DNA of 9,337 nucleotides from Patulibacter sp. (GTDB lineage: Bacteria; Actinomycetota; Thermoleophilia; Solirubrobacterales; Solirubrobacteraceae), in the NCBI GenBank assembly GCA_023268575.1, contig JALRCL010000798.1:1-9337 (forward strand), read 5' to 3'. The notes beneath the pieces are model-generated. The model saw only the letters and a list, made by a program, of their open reading frames with translations. It did no database searches and was not told where the DNA came from. Both the position numbers and the translations under genes were made by a program. Of this stretch, positions 6,537 to 9,337 are shown in pieces. Position 1 is the stretch's first letter, and every line of letters starts with the position of its first letter.

Positions 6537-7063
6537 CGGTCGGAGGCCGCGTGGTCGGTCCGAGGCCGCGTGGGCGGTTGGGGGTCGGGTGGTCGGTCGG
6601 AGACCGCGTGATCGGTCCGAGGCCGCGAGGTCGGTCGGGGGTCAGGTGGTCGGTCCGAGGCCGCGAGGTCGGTCGGGGGTCGGGTGGTCGGTCGGAGACC
6701 GCCTGATCGGCCCGAGGCCGGGTGGTCGATCGGAGGTCGGGTGTCGGTCGGAGGCCGCGTGATCCGTTGGGGGCCGGGTGGTCGGTCCGAGGCCGCGTGG
6801 TCGGTCGGGGGTCGGGTGGTCGGTCGGAGACCGCCTGATCGGCCCGAGGCCGCGTGATCCGTCGGGGGCCGGGTGGTCGGTCGGGGGTCGGGTGGTCGGT
6901 TGGGGGCCGCGTGATCGGTCGGAGGTCGGGTGGTCGGTCCGGGGCCGCGTGATCCGTCGGGGGCCGGGTGGTCGGTCCGAGACCGCGTGATCGGTCGGGG
7001 GCCAGGTGGCCGGTCGGAGACCGCGTGATCGCTCGAGACCGCCTGATCGGTCGCAGGCCCTCG
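6535..7063. repeat. 19-bp tandem repeat array, 28 degenerate copies
   Basis: Twenty-eight head-to-tail units fill 6535-7063. All are 19 bp except three of 18 bp (starting at 6535, 6743 and 7027). A consensus is GRTCSGTYSGRGRYCGSGT. Four-unit blocks recur nearly unchanged (6648-6723 and 6780-6855), showing growth by duplication of several units at once. The array is G-rich on the plus strand and lies directly after the ATPase stop. Unit bases 4-8 (usually CGGTC) can pair with bases 12-16 (GACCG, GGCCG or GGTCG) around a 3-base loop. I count 22 of 28 units fully paired when G-U is allowed. The 19-base period is not a multiple of three, so any reading frame cycles through all three phases. I see no codon conservation and treat the array as non-coding. 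Possible roles are a structured 3' untranslated region, transcript end protection or termination, or a protein-binding array; none is proven. Confidence 0.93.
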
Positions 7064-7159
7064 GGCCGTCGCGGCGCCTGCTGACGCCGCGGCGATGGTT
7101 CGCGACCGCGCTCATGGGTCGCTCGCCCCAAGCCGCGCGGCGGTCGGCGGCCCGCGGAG
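7064..7159. other. Gene-free spacer with a possible terminator hairpin
   Basis: This is GC-rich DNA between the 19-bp array and the 60-bp repeats. GGCC (7056-7059) and GGCC (7064-7067) flank a 4-base loop at the array's edge. A hairpin GCGGCG (7071-7076) / CGCCGC (7085-7090) with an 8-base loop could end transcripts leaving the importer operon. No T-tract follows. Nothing else is visible. Confidence 0.3.
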
Positions 7160-7290
7160 GGAGGTTCCGGCCGCGGAGCGTCCCGAACCTCCTCGGCGCC
7201 CGGCCCCAGCTCGCGCGAAGGAGGTTCCCTTCGCGGGGCGCACGGAACCTCCTCCGCCGGGCGGCGGCGTCCTCGCGGAGGAGGTTCGCG
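7160..7290. repeat. 60-bp repeat units with GGAGGTTC / GAACCTCC inverted arms
   Basis: Three units start at exact 60-base steps (7160, 7220, 7280). Each opens with GGAGGTTC; the first two carry the reverse complement GAACCTCC at 7185-7192 and 7245-7252. The best hairpin is AGGAGGTTCC (7219-7228) with GGAACCTCCT (7244-7253), loop 15 bases. Because the arms alternate in orientation, each inner arm can pair with either neighbour, giving two mutually exclusive foldings. The third unit is incomplete and runs into the C-rich tract. Sequence between the arms has diverged. It lies between convergent transcripts, so a role in transcript ends or a REP-like dispersed element is possible. Confidence 0.75.
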
Positions 7291-7296
7291 TCGCCG

Positions 7297-7335
7297 CCCA
7301 CCGCCCACCGCCCGCCCACCGCCCGCCGCCCGCCC
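7297..7335 (-). repeat. C-rich tract, potential G-quadruplex on the minus strand
   Basis: Seven CCC runs (at 7297, 7304, 7311, 7315, 7322, 7329 and 7333) are spaced by one to four bases, partly as a repeated CCGCCCA heptamer. On the minus strand this reads as seven GGG tracts with short loops, which meets the usual G-quadruplex pattern. It begins about 45 bases past the cupin stop, so it would lie in the 3' end of the cupin transcript. Confidence 0.6.
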
Positions 7336-7380
7336 GCCGCGTCCCCGACCGCGCTCCGGCCCGTGGTCCCGACGTGCGCG

Positions 7381-7779
7381 TCAGGCGCGGTAGCCCTCGT
7401 CGTAGTCCTTGCGGTCGACGTCCCAGTCCGAGGTGCCCTTGGGCTGGATCGTGACGTGACAGAGCCCGGACTCCGTCGTGGCGCCGTGCCAGTGCCAGAC
7501 CCCGGCGGGGATCGTGACCCAGTCCCCCAGGCGCAGCGGCCGGCGCTCCTCCGCGGTGGCGAGGATGCCCTCGCCTTCGACGACGTGGAGGGTCTGATCG
7601 AAGTGGTGGACGTGCGGCAGGGCGCGCGACCCGGCCTCGAACCAGACCGCCCACATCATGCTGCCGGCCCCGCCCTCGCCCGGGTCGTAGATCTCGAGCT
7701 CGTGGACGGTGCCCTCGAACCAGGACGCGGTGGACTGCTGCCGCGCGGCGCGCAGGTCGTTGAGGATCGGCGGGAACAT
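7381..7779 (-). CDS. Cupin-domain protein
   Basis: This is a 132-residue single-domain cupin. Motif 1 is GSRALPHVHHFDQTLHVVEGEG (two pieces: GSRALPHVHH at 50-59 and VVEGEG at 66-71) with metal-ligand candidates H56 and H58. The usual glutamate is replaced by D61 or Q62. Motif 2 is GDWVTIPAGVWHWHG (85-99) with ligand H96. The acidic region YDPGEGGAG precedes the barrel. Small cupins of this type act as metal-dependent dioxygenases, isomerases or ligand-binding proteins, and the sequence does not decide between these. The ATG at 7779 has GGAG seven bases upstream on the minus strand. It is divergent from the FAD oxidoreductase and shares the operator with it, so it probably handles the same compound or its oxidation product. 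Confidence 0.85.
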   Translation of the reverse strand: MFPPILNDLRAARQQSTASWFEGTVHELEIYDPGEGGAGSMMWAVWFEAGSRALPHVHHFDQTLHVVEGEGILATAEERRPLRLGDWVTIPAGVWHWHGATTESGLCHVTIQPKGTSDWDVDRKDYDEGYRA

Positions 7780-7843
7780 CGGAGCGCTCCAGGGTCGCGG
7801 TGGGAGCACCGAGCGTACGGGCCGCCCGGGCTGCGGGAGCCGA

Positions 7844-7873
7844 ACGATATTCGCGGTCAGGCCATATTGCCAA
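7844..7873 (-). promoter_or_regulatory. Predicted promoter of the cupin gene
   Basis: On the minus strand TTGGCA (plus-strand 7868-7873, five of six matches to TTGACA) is followed after 18 bases by TATCGT (plus-strand 7844-7849, four of six matches to TATAAT). The -35 box is made of the left operator arm, so one bound regulator would control this promoter and the opposing one at 7867-7895 together. The leader would be about 60 bases. Confidence 0.4.
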
Positions 7874-7884
7874 CACGAGTTGGC
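7860..7884. promoter_or_regulatory. Operator copy 2: block GGCCATATTGCCAA with GCCAA-N6-TTGGC inverted repeat
   Basis: This second copy matches 2349-2373 at all 14 bases of the block (7860-7873) and in the second arm TTGGC (7880-7884), with the same six-base gap but a different spacer sequence. It sits between the divergent cupin and FAD oxidoreductase genes. Two such copies, each in a divergent control region of the cluster, indicate coordinated regulation by one factor encoded outside the window. Confidence 0.72.
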
Positions 7885-7895
7885 GGTTGTAGCGT
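7867..7895 (+). promoter_or_regulatory. Predicted promoter of the FAD oxidoreductase gene
   Basis: TTGCCA (7867-7872) is followed after 17 bases by a weak -10, TAGCGT (7890-7895). The geometry is the same as at the importer promoter (2357-2385). The Shine-Dalgarno GAGGAG at 7917-7922 lies four bases before the ATG at 7927. The poor -10 suggests that an activator may be needed, or that the true -10 lies a few bases away. Confidence 0.4.
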
Positions 7896-7926
7896 GTGCG
7901 CGGACCCGTCCCGCTCGAGGAGCTCG

Positions 7927-9219
7927 ATGTCCACCGCCCTGCCCCCGTCCACCACCGTGCTCGTCGTCGGCGCGGGCGTCCACGGCCTGTCGACCGCCTG
8001 GCACCTCGCGCAGGCGGGCGTCGACGTGACCGTCGTCGACAAGACCGGCGTCGCCGCCGGCGCGTCGGGCATCGCCTGCGGGGTGGTGCGCAACAACTAC
8101 TTCCAGCCCGCGATGGCCGAGCTCATGGCCGCGTGCGTGGAGATCTGGGAGTCCGACCCGGCCGCGTTCCACTACCAGGGCTCCGGCTACCTGGCCCTCG
8201 GACCCGAGAACCAGGAGTCCGACCTCACCGCCGTCTTCGAGCGCCAGGAGCGGATCGGCTACCCGTCGCAGCTCATCCTCGGCGAGGAGGCGGTCCGCGA
8301 CCACATGCGCGGGCTCTACGCGGACTGGCGCGCCCCGGGGCTGAGCGTCTGCCTGCACGAGACCGCGGGCGGCTTCGCGCTGAACCGGCCGGCGATCGAG
8401 GGGATCGCCGACAAGGCGCGCGCGGCGGGGGCGCGGATCGTCGAGGGCGTGACCGTCGAGGCGTTCGAGCTCGACGGCAGCGGCGCCGTGACGCAGGTCG
8501 TCACCGACGCCGGGACGGTCGACGTCGAGCAGGTCGTCGTCGCCCCGGGCCCGTGGGCCCAGCAGCTGTGGGCGATGCTCGGGCTGCCGGACGAGATCGA
8601 CGTCCGCCAGCCCGACGGCACCGTGCACGAGGCCGTCCCGATGTGGAAGCACTGGTACCTGCAGGAGGGCGAGCTCGACCTGCCGCCGGGTCTCTTCGTG
8701 ACGAACGACGGCCGTCCCTCGCCGGTGCTGCACGTCGACAGCACGAGCCCGCTCGTGGCCGACGACGGGACGCTCATCACCGACGAGCAGTGGGGGATCT
8801 ACGTCAAGCCCGACCACGCCTCGATCCAGGGCGGCGCCCAGCCGCTGCCGCTCCCCGACCACCCGCCCGTGGACCCCTACCCCGCCGGCACCGTCGAGGA
8901 CGCGTTCCCCGACATGTGGGCGGCGGCGCTGTCGCACTGCCTGGGCCGGTTCCAGGGCGGCCGTGCGACCTACCGCCAGGTCCGCTGCGGCGGCATGGGG
9001 GCCTTCACCCCGGACAACTTCCCGATCTTCGACCACCTGCGCCCGAACGCGTTCGTGATCGCCGACTCGAACCACGGCTTCAAGATGATCGCCGTCGGCC
9101 GCGAGGTCGCCCGCGTGCTGCAGGGCGAGCACAGCAGCCTGCTGCACCCGTTCCGCTTCGAGCGGTTCGCGACCGGCGACCTGCACCCGGTCTCCAACAG
9201 CCCCTACCCCTGGAGCTGA
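7927..9219 (+). CDS. DAO-family FAD-dependent amine oxidoreductase
   Basis: This 430-residue flavoprotein belongs to the DAO family (sarcosine oxidase, glycine oxidase, dimethylglycine dehydrogenase and D-amino-acid dehydrogenase relatives), which oxidises C-N bonds of primary to tertiary amines. The N-terminal FAD motif is VLVVGAGVHG (11-20), with the ribose-binding acidic residue in VVDK (D38). GASGIACGVVRNNYFQP (45-61) is the segment after the first Rossmann strands. The C-terminal half has RCGGMGAFTPDNFPIFD (353-369) and SNHGFK (381-386), which close over the flavin. I see no N-terminal histidine of the dimethylglycine-dehydrogenase type, so FAD is probably non-covalent; C354 could be examined as a possible attachment site. 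The ATG at 7927 is preferred because of GAGGAG four bases upstream and the FAD motif about 10 residues in; the open frame back to 7006 crosses the operator and repeats. Together with a polyamine-type importer it suggests amine catabolism. Length is typical. Confidence 0.88.
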   Translation: MSTALPPSTTVLVVGAGVHGLSTAWHLAQAGVDVTVVDKTGVAAGASGIACGVVRNNYFQPAMAELMAACVEIWESDPAAFHYQGSGYLALGPENQESDLTAVFERQERIGYPSQLILGEEAVRDHMRGLYADWRAPGLSVCLHETAGGFALNRPAIEGIADKARAAGARIVEGVTVEAFELDGSGAVTQVVTDAGTVDVEQVVVAPGPWAQQLWAMLGLPDEIDVRQPDGTVHEAVPMWKHWYLQEGELDLPPGLFVTNDGRPSPVLHVDSTSPLVADDGTLITDEQWGIYVKPDHASIQGGAQPLPLPDHPPVDPYPAGTVEDAFPDMWAAALSHCLGRFQGGRATYRQVRCGGMGAFTPDNFPIFDHLRPNAFVIADSNHGFKMIAVGREVARVLQGEHSSLLHPFRFERFATGDLHPVSNSPYPWS

Positions 9220-9228
9220 GCCGGGCGC

Positions 9229-9270
9229 CGAGGAGGCGCGGCGCGCTTGATGAGCGGCGCCGCCTCCTCG
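9229..9270 (+). terminator. Hairpin after the FAD oxidoreductase gene
   Basis: The arms CGAGGAGGCG (9229-9238) and CGCCTCCTCG (9261-9270) are perfect over 10 bp with a 22-base loop, starting ten bases after the stop codon. The loop can pair further through GCGC steps. Position fits a terminator, but there is no T-tract. The hairpin also forms the first unit of the repeat at 9232-9337. Confidence 0.5.
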
Positions 9271-9337
9271 CGAGGCGCGCCTGGCGGGAAGGAGGCTCGG
9301 CGCGCTCCGCGCCCGGAACGCCGTGCCTCGGGAGCGA
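9232..9337. repeat. Diverged copies of the 60-bp palindromic repeat
   Basis: Two GGAGG-headed units start at 9232 and 9291, 59 bases apart. The second shows GGAGG followed 24 bases later by GGAAC, exactly as in the unit at 7220 (GGAGG at 7220, GGAAC at 7244). By eye about 60% of bases agree with that unit over 41 positions, which is modest in such GC-rich DNA. No gene is visible in this end segment. The repeats therefore seem to flank the cupin-oxidoreductase pair on both sides. Confidence 0.45.

Noticed and set aside
6535..7063. CRISPR array
   Set aside because: The units are contiguous and degenerate with no unique spacers, and no cas genes are present.
6535..7063. Plasmid-type iterons or replication origin
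   Set aside because: A 19-bp unit length fits iterons, but there is no Rep gene, AT-rich region or DnaA-box cluster, and the location after an operon is unlike an origin.
6418..7308. Minus-strand open frame across the repeats encoding an Arg/Pro-rich repetitive protein (also 6642-7319 minus and short plus-strand frames)
   Set aside because: The 19-bp unit has few stop codons in any frame, so several frames are open at once. The frame overlaps the ATPase 3' end, has no ribosome site I can see, and its repeats show no protein-level conservation beyond the DNA repeat.
7006..7926. Extended N terminus of the FAD oxidoreductase from 7006
   Set aside because: It would cross repeats, the cupin gene on the other strand and the operator; the FAD motif and GAGGAG site place the start at 7927.
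1..9337. Insertion sequence, integrase, toxin-antitoxin or phage genes
   Set aside because: No transposase, recombinase or phage-like protein is seen in any frame, and no target-site duplications flank the repeats.

Overview
The window is a very GC-rich bacterial segment. Its genes lie close together, often overlap by 1 to 4 bases, and use G/C-ending codons almost exclusively. I infer a high-GC actinobacterial lineage, with Thermoleophilia/Solirubrobacterales-like organisms plausible, but there is no rRNA or other marker to confirm it. The first ~115-125 bases are far more AT-rich than the rest and look like a junction with unrelated DNA.

Layout, left to right. (1) A 5'-truncated amidohydrolase-2 family gene (86-862, +) overlaps by 4 bases a Rieske [2Fe-2S] protein gene (859-1344, +). 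(2) After a strong GC hairpin comes a convergent D-2-hydroxyacid dehydrogenase gene (1383-2330, -). (3) A regulatory region (about 2331-2530) contains an inverted-repeat operator and a sigma70-like promoter. (4) A four-gene PotDBCA-type ABC importer operon follows (2531-6536, +): Tat/lipoprotein binding protein, two permeases and an ATPase, almost without gaps. (5) An 844-base stretch without a gene (6537-7380) holds 28 copies of a 19-bp tandem repeat, three units of a 60-bp palindromic repeat and a C-rich tract. (6) A small cupin gene (7381-7779, -) is divergent from (7) a DAO-family FAD oxidoreductase gene (7927-9219, +). A second copy of the operator seen at 2349-2373 lies between them (7860-7884). 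(8) The window ends in more palindromic repeat sequence.

The two divergent intergenic regions share an identical 14-base block plus an inverted repeat with arms GCCAA/TTGGC separated by six bases, placed the same way against a -35/-10 pair. This ties dehydrogenase, transporter, cupin and FAD oxidoreductase into one probable regulon. The regulator itself is not in the window. The simplest picture is uptake of a small, probably amine- or carboxylate-bearing compound by the importer and its oxidation or cleavage by the amine-oxidase-like flavoprotein, dehydrogenase, amidohydrolase and Rieske protein. The substrate cannot be read from the sequence.

The most unusual element is the 19-bp array. 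Each unit can fold, in the plus-strand RNA, into a 5-bp stem with a 3-base loop. Most differences between copies keep the pairing through G-U wobbles or matched changes. The array appears to start from the last codons and stop codon of the ATPase gene.
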